This document shows positions 18,721 through 30,204 of a DNA stretch of 64,000 bases, in pieces; positions within the stretch are counted from its first letter, which is position 1; the number at the start of each line of letters is the position of its first letter. The notes beneath the pieces were generated by a model, which did no database searches, was not told the DNA's origin, and saw nothing but the letters and a program-made list of their open reading frames with translations. Origin of the DNA: Thiothrix sp. (GTDB taxonomy: Bacteria; Pseudomonadota; Gammaproteobacteria; Thiotrichales; Thiotrichaceae); assembly GCF_028714775.1 (NCBI RefSeq), contig NZ_JAQTLS010000007.1, positions 159,073-223,072 on the forward strand, in the 5' to 3' direction. The translations under genes and the position numbers were made by a program.

Positions 18721-20166
18721 TTATGCTTTGGCAGCAGCAACAGCAGAAACACCTTCTTCCTGCTTCGCACGCGCGATAGTCATGTAAATGTTGTAGGCCA
18801 TTACCAGCATACCGGACAAGAAGAACAAGCCAGCAACAACACGCGCAACCAATGGGCCATGCATGAAGGCAACGGTTTCAACGAAGGTGTACGCCAAGTT
18901 GCCGTACTCGTCGAAGGCACGCAGCATCAAACCTTGACCGATACCAGATACCCACAGTGCAGTGATGTACAGCACAGTACCGATAGTTGCCAAGAAGAAG
19001 TGAGTGTAAACCAGTTGCAGACTATACAGCGTGGTGTTCCACAGGCGTGGGATCATGTGATAGAAGGAAGCGATGGAAATCATAGCAACCCAGCCCAGTG
19101 CGCCGGAGTGAACGTGACCAACAGTCCAGTCAGTGTAGTGTGACAGGGCGTTGACGCTCTTCAGGGACATCATCGGGCCTTCAAAGGTAGACATACCGTA
19201 GAAAGACAGCGCAGTGATCATGAACATCATGATTGGGTCAGTACGCAGCTTATCCCATGCGCCGGAAAGCGTCATGATACCGTTGATCATACCACCCCAA
19301 GATGGCATCAACAGCAGGATAGAGAAGGTCGCAGCCAGTGTGGAAGTCCAGTCAGGGATCGCAGTCCAGTGCAGGTGGTGAGTACCTACCCACATGTACA
19401 TGAAGCTCAGCGCCCAGAAGTGGATGATAGACAAACGGTAAGAGTAAACCGGACGGCCTGCTTGCTTAGGAACGAAGTAGTACATCATCCCCAAGAACGC
19501 TGCTGTCAGGAAGAAACCTACCGCGTTGTGACCGTACCACCACTGCGTCATCGCATCTTGCGCACCTGAGAACAGGCTGTAAGAAGTCGCAGAAGTCAGG
19601 CTAACCGGCACTGCCAAGTTGTTAAAGATGTGCAGCAACGCAGTCGCCAAGATGAACGACATGAAGAACCAGTTAGCAACATAGATGTGCGGCTGGTTAC
19701 GCTTGACCAAGGTGACGGTGTAAATCAGGAAGTAAACAACCCAAACAACCGTAATTGCGATGTCGACGAACCATACTGGCTCTGCGTACTCACGCCCTTG
19801 CGTGTAGCCGAACAGGTACAGCAGGCCCGCGATCAAGACAGACAGGTTCCAACCCCAGAAGGTAAACGTCGGCCAGAAAGTGCCACCAGCCAAACGGGTC
19901 TGGCAAGTACGTTGCACAATGTAGTAGGAGGTTGCAAACAGTGCGTTACCGCCGAAACCGAAAATAACACCGCTGGTGTGCAACGGACGCAAACGTCCGA
20001 ACGTAATCTGGGCAATATCAAGGTTCAGGAATGGCCAAGCCAATTCTGACGCGATATAGACCCCGGCGATCATGCCGAGGATACCCCAGAAGATTGAAGT
20101 TATCGCGAATTTCTTCACGATATCATAGTTGTATTGCTCTGAAGAGAGTGCAGCACTATGAGCCAT
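18721..20166 (-). CDS. ccoN: cbb3-type cytochrome c oxidase subunit I
   Basis: Catalytic, oxygen-reducing subunit of the high-affinity terminal oxidase; 481 residues, ~12 membrane helices. [19 protein letters not shown] holds a low-spin haem ligand, [26 protein letters not shown] the CuB region, and [13 protein letters not shown] the paired His. [20 protein letters not shown] carries the late His ligands. I chose ATG 20166 ([15 protein letters not shown]) because it has AGAGGGC upstream; the frame open further upstream is not family-like. An FNR-type box lies 145 bp upstream, consistent with induction at low oxygen. Confidence 0.97.
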   Translation of the reverse strand: MAHSAALSSEQYNYDIVKKFAITSIFWGILGMIAGVYIASELAWPFLNLDIAQITFGRLRPLHTSGVIFGFGGNALFATSYYIVQRTCQTRLAGGTFWPTFTFWGWNLSVLIAGLLYLFGYTQGREYAEPVWFVDIAITVVWVVYFLIYTVTLVKRNQPHIYVANWFFMSFILATALLHIFNNLAVPVSLTSATSYSLFSGAQDAMTQWWYGHNAVGFFLTAAFLGMMYYFVPKQAGRPVYSYRLSIIHFWALSFMYMWVGTHHLHWTAIPDWTSTLAATFSILLLMPSWGGMINGIMTLSGAWDKLRTDPIMMFMITALSFYGMSTFEGPMMSLKSVNALSHYTDWTVGHVHSGALGWVAMISIASFYHMIPRLWNTTLYSLQLVYTHFFLATIGTVLYITALWVSGIGQGLMLRAFDEYGNLAYTFVETVAFMHGPLVARVVAGLFFLSGMLVMAYNIYMTIARAKQEEGVSAVAAAKA

Positions 20167-20310
20167 CGTATGCCCTCTGGTTAACAAGATTGAAAAAATG
20201 GAGATAGTTTTATAGCCCGGCAAGCATACAGGAAAATGCAAGTTAAGAAAATGTTAATATTGCTGCGAAACCGCACTGCAACGCCATTTCCCTAAAACCG
20301 GATTGCCACA

Positions 20311-20324
20311 ATGATATACATCAA
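20311..20324 (-). promoter_or_regulatory. FNR/ANR-type box upstream of ccoN
   Basis: On the minus strand the site reads TTGAT-GTAT-ATCAT, nine of ten bases of the FNR/ANR consensus TTGAT-N4-ATCAA. It overlaps the end of dgkA. It is 145 bp from the ccoN ATG, leaving room for a class II promoter with a ~110-base leader, although no good -10 was seen. Confidence 0.7.
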
Positions 20325-20680
20325 AAAAGCATGAAGAACCAGACCAAAACAACGTTCAAGATGGCAACCGTGACGGCCGCCGAACCCATGTCTTTCGCCC
20401 TGCCAGACAACTTATGCGGCTCCATCCCGGTGCGGTCTACCACCGCCTCCACCGCCGAGTTCAACAGCTCCACGATTAACAACACTAATAGACTGCCGAT
20501 CATCAGTGCCTTTTCAATACCATTTTCACCCAACCACAAGGCCAGCGGCACTGCGATTAACAGCACCCAAACCTCTTGGCGGAAGGCTTCCTCGTGCTTG
20601 TAAGCAGCCCGGAAGCCCTGCCATGAATATTGCCCCGCCTTGATGATCCGCGTCAGCCCGGTGTTACCGCTGTATGCCAT
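20321..20680 (-). CDS. dgkA: Diacylglycerol kinase (prokaryotic, integral membrane)
   Basis: Phosphorylates diacylglycerol to phosphatidic acid at the inner membrane. The 119-residue protein is the normal DgkA length, with the amphipathic start (GLTRIIKAGQYSWQGFRAAYKHEEAFRQE), three membrane helices, and the signature VELLNSAVEAVVDRTG that contains the catalytic Glu and the metal-binding Glu. It recycles diacylglycerol and could oppose the diacylglycerol-forming PlcP-like enzyme elsewhere in the window, though the genes are not linked. Confidence 0.96.
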   Translation of the reverse strand: MAYSGNTGLTRIIKAGQYSWQGFRAAYKHEEAFRQEVWVLLIAVPLALWLGENGIEKALMIGSLLVLLIVELLNSAVEAVVDRTGMEPHKLSGRAKDMGSAAVTVAILNVVLVWFFMLF

Positions 20681-20719
20681 GTATGTCCGCCTTCAACCCT
20701 ATTTACTTAATGTTGTGCT

Positions 20720-21472
20720 TTATGCCACATCTGCGGGCGGCGGGGCAACGTCAGCCAGCGGCTCTTCCGTCGTTTCCGCCGCTTCTGTTTCCGCTGCTGC
20801 TTCTGGCGCAGGAACGACCACATCCCCGCGTTTGAAGGCCAGATAGGCTTCCGCCGTCATCTTTTCGCCCTCTTTAATGACGTGGGTGCAGATGCCGCGT
20901 TTGCACATTTCCAGCGTCCCGAACCAGAAATCTTGCCCGATCAGCATCCTAGCGAATTCATCTTGGCTCAAAAATTTCTGCACGACGAGGATCGACTCGA
21001 AAAATTCGCGCAAATGCTTGGAGTAATGCACAGCCCGCGTTTCAATTTCACCGCCCTTGCCATAGAAAACGGAGGAATAGTCATGGAACATCAGCTCGGA
21101 ATATTCATACGCAATCCGTTCGCTGCACATGCAGAACGCCATCGCGCCAGCGGAGTAGCCGTGATTGTTCAGGATGGAGGTGCTGCGCCCTTTGAAACGG
21201 TTGGTCACGATGTTGTAGAGCGTCAACAATTCATCCACCAAGCCGCCATTGGAGGAAATTTCCAAGCAAATCTCATCATCGGCATCCGCTTTGGAAAGCT
21301 CATGGTAAATTTTGTGCAGCCCGTTTTTGTTTTCGGAAAAACTGTCGATGTACAAGCGGAACTGTCTGCGCTTGGGTTTGATGACCTTGGTTTCTTCGTC
21401 TAAGGTCGTGACAAAAAGGGTGTGGTAGTCATTATTGAGCGTGACCCCATCATTTTTTCCAGCTTGGCTCAT
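20720..21472 (-). CDS. ClpP/SppA-like serine protease homologue with acidic tail
   Basis: A 250-residue protein with a ClpP-type (crotonase-like) fold. EICLEISSNGGLVDELLTLYNIV matches the oxyanion-loop strand, LNNHGYSAGAMAFCMCSERIAYEYSELMFHDYS contains the candidate Ser nucleophile (SAG) and the His of the MxH-type motif, and QDFWFGTLEMCKRGICTHVI resembles the active-site Asp end of ClpP. It lacks the standard ClpP N-terminus and ends in ~35 residues of Ala/Glu/Thr/Pro. No Clp ATPase gene is adjacent. It may be a TepA-like or stand-alone peptidase; substrate unknown. Confidence 0.75.
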   Translation of the reverse strand: MSQAGKNDGVTLNNDYHTLFVTTLDEETKVIKPKRRQFRLYIDSFSENKNGLHKIYHELSKADADDEICLEISSNGGLVDELLTLYNIVTNRFKGRSTSILNNHGYSAGAMAFCMCSERIAYEYSELMFHDYSSVFYGKGGEIETRAVHYSKHLREFFESILVVQKFLSQDEFARMLIGQDFWFGTLEMCKRGICTHVIKEGEKMTAEAYLAFKRGDVVVPAPEAAAETEAAETTEEPLADVAPPPADVA

Positions 21473-21508
21473 GTCTCTCTCTCGGTAGTCCTGTTTTGTT
21501 ATCTAACC

Positions 21509-22210
21509 TTAGCGCAGATTTTTTATCATGGAGACGCTATTTTCAACGATGGTGGCTGCTGTCTTTTCCAGCATTGCCTTGTCGAACAAAATAGCCCCTC
21601 CTGATGCGGATGCCACCTCGGCATTGAGTGGCGGCAGGTGAATGAAACCTCGCGGGATGTCCTTCCCATCAGGGCTGCGCATCAAGGTATAGAACACCGC
21701 ATTGCAGAGGAAAGTTCCGGCATCATCGGAAGATTCGACGGGAATGCCCGCTTTACGTAACTGTTCTGCTATCCCGCTCAATGGCAAGCTTGAATCCAAC
21801 GTCGCAGGGCCACGCACATCCATCACCGCACTTTCCGGTACTGCACCGGCATTGTCAGCTATTTTACCGCGCACATTGTGGGCAGTCGTTTCCAAGCGCA
21901 CGGGTTCACGGCCTGCTTGACCGAAGCTGATCACCAGTTGCGGTTTGTAGGTTTGGATGAGCGTGTGCAATTTCGCTTCAGCCTTGCCCCACACCACTGG
22001 CAGTTGGGCAACGACCACGGTGGCATCGCCAAAATGCTTGCCATCCAAGGCTTGCACGGCCTCCCACGAGCTGTTGGTGACATCGCCACCAAAAGGCTCG
22101 AATCCTGTCACCAGTACCATACGCTGCCCTGCCTGTAGCGGCGTGATAAAGCTCATGAACAGCCACACCGCCACCGCAAAGAAACGGCGGCTCACATTCA
22201 AAATGATCAT
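21509..22210 (-). CDS. Exported pyroglutamyl peptidase I-like enzyme (family C15)
   Basis: A 233-residue cysteine peptidase that by family removes N-terminal pyroglutamate. MVLVTGFEPFGGDVTNSSWEAV (residues 31-52) corresponds to the normal start of the family. Catalytic residues are visible: Glu in the EPVRLETTAHNV region, Cys in DAGTFLCNAVFYTLM, and His in RGFIHLPP. The first ~28 residues are an added signal peptide (FFAVAVWLFMSFITPLQAG), so the enzyme is predicted to act outside the cytoplasm, whereas typical Pcp is cytoplasmic. It is on the minus strand just upstream of the ClpP-like gene. Confidence 0.85.
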   Translation of the reverse strand: MIILNVSRRFFAVAVWLFMSFITPLQAGQRMVLVTGFEPFGGDVTNSSWEAVQALDGKHFGDATVVVAQLPVVWGKAEAKLHTLIQTYKPQLVISFGQAGREPVRLETTAHNVRGKIADNAGAVPESAVMDVRGPATLDSSLPLSGIAEQLRKAGIPVESSDDAGTFLCNAVFYTLMRSPDGKDIPRGFIHLPPLNAEVASASGGAILFDKAMLEKTAATIVENSVSMIKNLR

Positions 22211-22221
22211 GACCGACGCGG

Positions 22222-22533
22222 CTAGTTAACGCTATTGCATTGGTCGAGCAAGGCTTTGTTTTCTTTTTCGCTCCACGTCATGCCTGCGTCATTATAATAA
22301 TAATCAAGCCCGCCGACTTGCGCAGACAGCTCTTGGCAAACTGCCATGTTTAAGCCTTTGCCGTAAGGCCCTGTCAGGACACAAGTTCCGCCACTGCATT
22401 CCCAAACCAAACCGCTCGTTTCCACACTGCCGGTGTAGGTTGTCCCTGCGTACCATGTGTGTGTTTCCCCGGCAAACGCGGCAGCATTAAGGGAAAAGAA
22501 AAACAACAACCCCAACACACTACGATTTTTCAT
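22222..22533 (-). CDS. Small secreted Cys-containing hypothetical protein
   Basis: A 103-residue protein starting at ATG 22533, with an N-terminal signal peptide (LGLLFFFSLNAAAFAG). The mature ~80 residues contain four Cys (WECSGGTCVLTGPYGKG..., VCQEL, DQCNSVN), likely two disulfides, and a GGLDYYYNDAGMTWSEKENKALLDQC segment. It resembles small periplasmic proteins of unknown function in proteobacteria; I cannot assign a role. It lies 11 bp upstream of the exported pyroglutamyl peptidase on the same strand, so both secreted proteins may be co-expressed. Confidence 0.7.
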   Translation of the reverse strand: MKNRSVLGLLFFFSLNAAAFAGETHTWYAGTTYTGSVETSGLVWECSGGTCVLTGPYGKGLNMAVCQELSAQVGGLDYYYNDAGMTWSEKENKALLDQCNSVN

Positions 22534-22743
22534 GATTGTTCCTTTGGCGAATGAGCAATAATTTGACTGTTTTATCTCCCCGTGACGGGAGCGTGAAGCC
22601 TTGTTTATAACGCATCTATAGGGAAGAAGATAGCCCGCCGCTGGATACCCAAGCGAGCACCCAACAATTTCCATTGCATCCCTCTGCCCAAATTCATACC
22701 ATCGTCCTGAGCATCCACCACCCACACCCAACGGGAAAACCGC

Positions 22744-25422
22744 ATGTCAGAGCTAGCCCTGCAACTCATCGAAAAAGAAAAACAAGAACGGACTGGAACA
22801 CTTAATATCAGTCGATGTGGACTAACCGAAATACCGGAAGCTGTTGCTGAATTGTCATGGCTGAAAATATTAATAATCGAAAACTCCAGCCACATAAAAA
22901 CAGAAGATGGCAAATGGGTAGAAAACCCAAACAAAGGTAAATTCAACCTCATTTCTGACATCACTCCGCTGGCTAGCCTTCTGAACCTGCAACTGCTTGA
23001 CTGCTCTTCAACACAAGTCGCTGACCTCGCTCCGCTGGCTAACCTTCTGAACCTGAAAGAATTACGCTGCCATTCAACACAAGTCGCTGACCTCGCTCCG
23101 CTGGCTAACCTTCTGAACCTGAAAACGTTAAACTGCTCTTCAACACAAGTCGCTGACCTCGCTCCGCTGGCTAACCTTCTGAACATCCAACTGATTAACT
23201 GTTCCTCTACACAAATCGCTGACCTCGCCCCGCTAGTTAACCTTCTGAACCTGCAACAGCTTGGCTGCGGCTCAACACAAATAACTGACCTCGCTCCGCT
23301 GGCTAACCTTCTGAACCTGAAACTGCTTGTCTGCAATTCAACACAAGTAACTGACCTCAGACCTGTAAAACATATACTGGAAGCTGGTTACATCCTTTTT
23401 GATGAGTGCCCACTGGTTTCTCCACCGATGGAGTTTGCAGAAAAAGGAAAGGAGGCAATTCTCGAATATTTTGAACAGTTGGATGTTGATAGTAGAAATC
23501 TGAATGAGCTAAAAGTCATCTTCCTCGGCGAAGGTGCATCGGGGAAAACCTCGCTGATCCGACGTTTGCGTAAAGAGGACTTTAACCCAAAAGAAAATCA
23601 GACGCACGGCATCCGTATCCGTAAGACCCCATTCGACATTGATGGCGAGACGGTTGATGCCCATTTGTGGGATTTCGGTGGGCAGGAAGTGATGCACGCC
23701 ACCCACCAGTTTTTCTTATCGCAGCGCTGCATCTACGTGTTGGTATTGAACAGCCGTACCGATGATAAGGCCGAATATTGGCTCAAACACGCCAACAGCT
23801 TCGGTGGCAAGTCGCCTGTCTTGGTGGTGTTGAACAAGATCGACGAAAACCCGTCCTTTGAGGTCAACCGCAAGGTACTCAGCGAAAAATATCCGCAGAT
23901 CAAAGGCTATTACCGCCTTTCTTGCCAAACCGATGTAGGCATTGGGGAGTTTGAGCAAGCCTTACAGGAACAGATTCGCCAGTCTGATACCCGCCGCACG
24001 CCTTTCCCAACGGCATGGCTGGCGGTCAAAAATCATTTCGCAGACATGGATAAAGACTACATCGAGTCGGCAGAATACCGAGATGTTTGCATCCAAAATG
24101 GTGTAGATAAACCTTTCAGCCAAAACGTGCTGCTGCAATTCCTGCACGATCTCGGCGTCATCATCAATTTCCGTAACCTGAAAAATTTTGACACTCAAAT
24201 TCTCAACCCGCTATGGCTGACCAATGGTGTTTACCGCATCATCAACTCACAGAAAATTGCCGATAATAAAGGTTTGCTGCATGAGAATGACTTTGATGCC
24301 GTTATCAATGATCCGCGCTATGTGAACGGCAATACCACGGACAAAGTTTTCTGTTACCCGCGCAACAAACTGCAATACATCGTGCGGGTCATGCAGGAGT
24401 TCGAGTTGTGTTTCCCACTGGATAATTGCCAATACGTCATTCCGCAGTTGCTGCCCGTCGCAGAACCAGAGTTCAACTTGAATGGCGCAGTCCTGCATTT
24501 CGTCGTGCGTTTCCCTGAATTTTTGCCTGACAGCATTTTCCCGCGCCTGATGGTGAAACTGCACGGTTTTATCAAAGATGATTTACGCTGGCGTTCCGGC
24601 ATGGTGCTTTCCAAACCATCTGTATTCAAAGCAGAAGCCCGCATCCGTGCAGACCGGGAAGACCAGAAAATTACGATTGATGCTTGTGGTGAAGAGCCTC
24701 GCCGTTTATTGAGCTTCATCCGGGAAACACTGAAGGAAATTATCGAAGGATTTACTGATTTGCCGTTTGAGGAAATGGCACAGATTCTGGGAACTAAAGA
24801 ATTCTGGGATTACCAATGGTTGGTCGAAATGGAAAAAGCGGGCGAAACTGAGTTTTTCGTGCCACAAATTCGCAAACGCATACGGGTTGCCGACATGCTG
24901 GACGGCGTGGAAGAGCCGTCGATGCGCGATGAAGTGGCACAACTGCCGGTCAAGGCATTCATCTCCTACTCCCGCAAAGACTACGAACACATGCGTGAGC
25001 TGCAAGCAGCCCTGTCCCCATTGGTGCGACTAAATAGCCTGAAACTTTGGCATGACCGTGATATTGATGCAGGCGAAGCATGGGAAAAAGAAATTATGCA
25101 ACAACTGGAAGAGGCAGACATTGTACTGTGCTTGGTCAGTCATGATTTTACCAACTCAAATTTCTGCTACAAGCAAGAATTCCTAACTGCACTCGAAGCC
25201 CACCAGCGTGGAGAAAAGACTATTATTCCTATCCGGTTACGTTCCTGTAATTTGGCGAGCCTGCCATTAGCCGACATTCAAGGTCGGCCTGACAATTGGA
25301 TCACATCGTCACCGAACGCGGATGAAGCTTGGACAGAGGTAGCAAAGGGTTTGGAACCCGTCATTGAAAAGACCCAACAACGTAAAAAGAGATTGCTGGA
25401 AGAACAAGGCGTTCTGAAATAG
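22744..25422 (+). CDS. LRR-Roc-COR-TIR (Roco family) protein
   Basis: An 892-residue multidomain protein. Residues ~70-210 are leucine-rich repeats of 22 residues with the unit DLAPLANLLNLKxLxCxSTQV. Roc GTPase: P-loop GEGASGKTS (262-270), DFGGQE (310-315), NKID (364-367). Residues ~415-705 fit a COR dimerisation region. A C-terminal TIR domain begins near 736 (VKAFISYSRKDYEHM). Its ADIVLCLVSHDF...NFCYKQE segment places Glu812 at the position of the NAD-cleaving Glu in enzymatic TIRs. The combination suggests a ligand- or damage-sensing GTPase switch with a TIR effector, possibly in anti-phage defence or programmed death; this is inference. It is monocistronic, divergent from the secreted genes on its left, and has GGGAAAACCGC before its ATG. 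Confidence 0.85.
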   Translation: MSELALQLIEKEKQERTGTLNISRCGLTEIPEAVAELSWLKILIIENSSHIKTEDGKWVENPNKGKFNLISDITPLASLLNLQLLDCSSTQVADLAPLANLLNLKELRCHSTQVADLAPLANLLNLKTLNCSSTQVADLAPLANLLNIQLINCSSTQIADLAPLVNLLNLQQLGCGSTQITDLAPLANLLNLKLLVCNSTQVTDLRPVKHILEAGYILFDECPLVSPPMEFAEKGKEAILEYFEQLDVDSRNLNELKVIFLGEGASGKTSLIRRLRKEDFNPKENQTHGIRIRKTPFDIDGETVDAHLWDFGGQEVMHATHQFFLSQRCIYVLVLNSRTDDKAEYWLKHANSFGGKSPVLVVLNKIDENPSFEVNRKVLSEKYPQIKGYYRLSCQTDVGIGEFEQALQEQIRQSDTRRTPFPTAWLAVKNHFADMDKDYIESAEYRDVCIQNGVDKPFSQNVLLQFLHDLGVIINFRNLKNFDTQILNPLWLTNGVYRIINSQKIADNKGLLHENDFDAVINDPRYVNGNTTDKVFCYPRNKLQYIVRVMQEFELCFPLDNCQYVIPQLLPVAEPEFNLNGAVLHFVVRFPEFLPDSIFPRLMVKLHGFIKDDLRWRSGMVLSKPSVFKAEARIRADREDQKITIDACGEEPRRLLSFIRETLKEIIEGFTDLPFEEMAQILGTKEFWDYQWLVEMEKAGETEFFVPQIRKRIRVADMLDGVEEPSMRDEVAQLPVKAFISYSRKDYEHMRELQAALSPLVRLNSLKLWHDRDIDAGEAWEKEIMQQLEEADIVLCLVSHDFTNSNFCYKQEFLTALEAHQRGEKTIIPIRLRSCNLASLPLADIQGRPDNWITSSPNADEAWTEVAKGLEPVIEKTQQRKKRLLEEQGVLK
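22960..23362 (+). repeat. In-frame 66-bp repeats encoding the LRR region
   Basis: About six copies of a 66-bp unit (for example starting at 23021 and 23087) with a nearly invariant half, CTGACCTCGCTCCGCTGGCT. High DNA identity between units indicates recent expansion or homogenisation of the leucine-rich repeats. Confidence 0.9.
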
Positions 25423-25435
25423 GAAGTTGGGGAAA

Positions 25436-25463
25436 GTGTGCAGGATGCCGCCACCCTGCACAC
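25436..25463. terminator. Hairpin between Roco gene and hisD (convergent)
   Basis: GTGTGCAGG and CCTGCACAC form a perfect 9-bp stem with a ~10-base loop in the 48-bp gap between two converging genes. It lacks a long T tract, so it may act bidirectionally but weakly. Confidence 0.55.
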
Positions 25464-25470
25464 AACCACA

Positions 25471-26772
25471 TCAGTCTTTAATCCGATATTCCGCAGACCG
25501 CGCATGAGCCGTCAGCCCTTCGCCGTGCGCAAGGATCGAGGCAATCTTGCCCAGCTCCGAAGCGCCTTCCGCCGAGCAATCAATCAGCGATGAACGTTTC
25601 TGGAAGTCATAAACCCCCAACGGGCTGGAGAAACGCGCCGTGCGTGAAGTCGGCAGCACGTGGTTTGGCCCCGCGCAGTAATCGCCCAAGGCTTCCGCCG
25701 TGTAACGCCCCATGAAAATCGCGCCCGCATGACGGATTTGCTTGGCGAGTTCGCGCGGATTTTCCACGGAAAGCTCCAAGTGTTCCGGCGCGATGTAGTT
25801 GGCGACTTTCACCGCCTCATCCATGTCTTGCGCCACGATCAGCGCCCCACGGCCTTCCAGTGACTTGCGGATGATTTCCTTGCGCGGCATTTCCTCCACC
25901 AGCCGGTCGATGCTGGCTTTGACTTGTGCCACGAACTCCGCATCCGGGCACACCAGAATGGATTGCGCATCTTCGTCGTGTTCGGCTTGCGAGAACAAAT
26001 CCATCGCAATCCAATCCGGGTTGGTTTTACCGTCACACACCACGAGGATTTCGGAAGGGCCTGCGATCATGTCGATGCCGACCGCGCCATACACCATGCG
26101 CTTTGCGGTAGCGACGTAGATATTGCCGGGGCCAACTACCTTATCCACTTGCGGTACGGTTTGTGTGCCGTAAGCCAGTGCCGCAACTGCTTGTGCGCCA
26201 CCGATGGCAAACACGCGGTCAACGTTGGAAATCGCCGCTGCTGCCAGCACCAGTTCATTCACTTCGCCTGCCGGGGTTGGCACAACCATGATCAGCTCTG
26301 GCACGCCCGCGACTTTCGCAGGCACGGCATTCATCAGCACGGATGAAGGGTAAGCCGCCTTGCCGCCGGGAACATACAAGCCCACGCGGTCAAGTGCCGT
26401 GACTTGTTGCCCCAGCAATGTGCCGTCAGCTTCGGTGTAGCTCCACGAATCCATTTTCTGGCGTTCAGCATACGCTTTGATGCGGGCTGCGGCCTGTTCC
26501 AAGGCACTGCGCTGTTCCGGCGTGATATTTTCCAGCGCCTGTTGCAGACGTACCAGCGGGATTTCGAGTTCCGCCATACTGCCCACGTTCATGCGGTCGA
26601 AACGGTTGGTGTATTCCACCACTGCGTCATCGCCACGTTTACGCACGTCTTTCAGAATACCATTGACGGTATTGAATACCGCGTCATCGGAAACGCTATC
26701 CCACGCCAGCATCGCGTCCAGTTTCGTCCAGAAATCGCTGGCGGTGGTGTTCAATTCGGTAATGTTGAGCAT
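25471..26772 (-). CDS. hisD: Histidinol dehydrogenase
   Basis: Catalyses the last two oxidations of histidine synthesis, L-histidinol to L-histidine, with NAD and Zn. The 433-residue protein starts at ATG 26772 ([12 protein letters not shown] upstream). Clear motifs include [55 protein letters not shown] (metal and substrate His), and GPNHVLPT near the end. It follows aroG in the murA-hisG-aroG-hisD array, separated by a 107-bp palindromic repeat. Confidence 0.97.
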   Translation of the reverse strand: MLNITELNTTASDFWTKLDAMLAWDSVSDDAVFNTVNGILKDVRKRGDDAVVEYTNRFDRMNVGSMAELEIPLVRLQQALENITPEQRSALEQAAARIKAYAERQKMDSWSYTEADGTLLGQQVTALDRVGLYVPGGKAAYPSSVLMNAVPAKVAGVPELIMVVPTPAGEVNELVLAAAAISNVDRVFAIGGAQAVAALAYGTQTVPQVDKVVGPGNIYVATAKRMVYGAVGIDMIAGPSEILVVCDGKTNPDWIAMDLFSQAEHDEDAQSILVCPDAEFVAQVKASIDRLVEEMPRKEIIRKSLEGRGALIVAQDMDEAVKVANYIAPEHLELSVENPRELAKQIRHAGAIFMGRYTAEALGDYCAGPNHVLPTSRTARFSSPLGVYDFQKRSSLIDCSAEGASELGKIASILAHGEGLTAHARSAEYRIKD

Positions 26773-26791
26773 AAAAGGGATACTCCTGTTA

Positions 26792-26898
26792 CCCCTCACC
26801 CCAACCCCTCTCCCTCAGGGGGAGAGGGGCTAAGATAGGGAAAATTTCTCTTGTTCCCCCTCGCCCCTTGAGGGAGAGGGGGCTAGGGGGTGAGGGGT
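26792..26898. repeat. Compound palindromic intergenic repeat
   Basis: Outer inverted arms (CCCCTCACCCCAACCCCTCTCCC-type on the left and its complement on the right, 26870-26898) enclose two smaller hairpins. The right arm touches the aroG stop codon. Elements of this C/G-rich type are common between genes in proteobacteria. It could stabilise or attenuate the hisG-aroG transcript ahead of hisD. Confidence 0.75.
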
Positions 26899-28610
<1,712 letters not shown>

Positions 28611-28617
28611 TCATTTT

Positions 28618-30204
<1,587 letters not shown>

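Noticed and set aside
22605..23336. A repetitive 243-codon minus-strand frame opposite the LRR region
   Set aside because: Its repeats come from the 66-bp LRR units read backwards; no independent evidence for a gene.
22960..23362. Regular repeats that could suggest a CRISPR array
   Set aside because: The 66-bp period is in frame, spacers are not unique, and the repeats encode leucine-rich repeats of the Roco protein.
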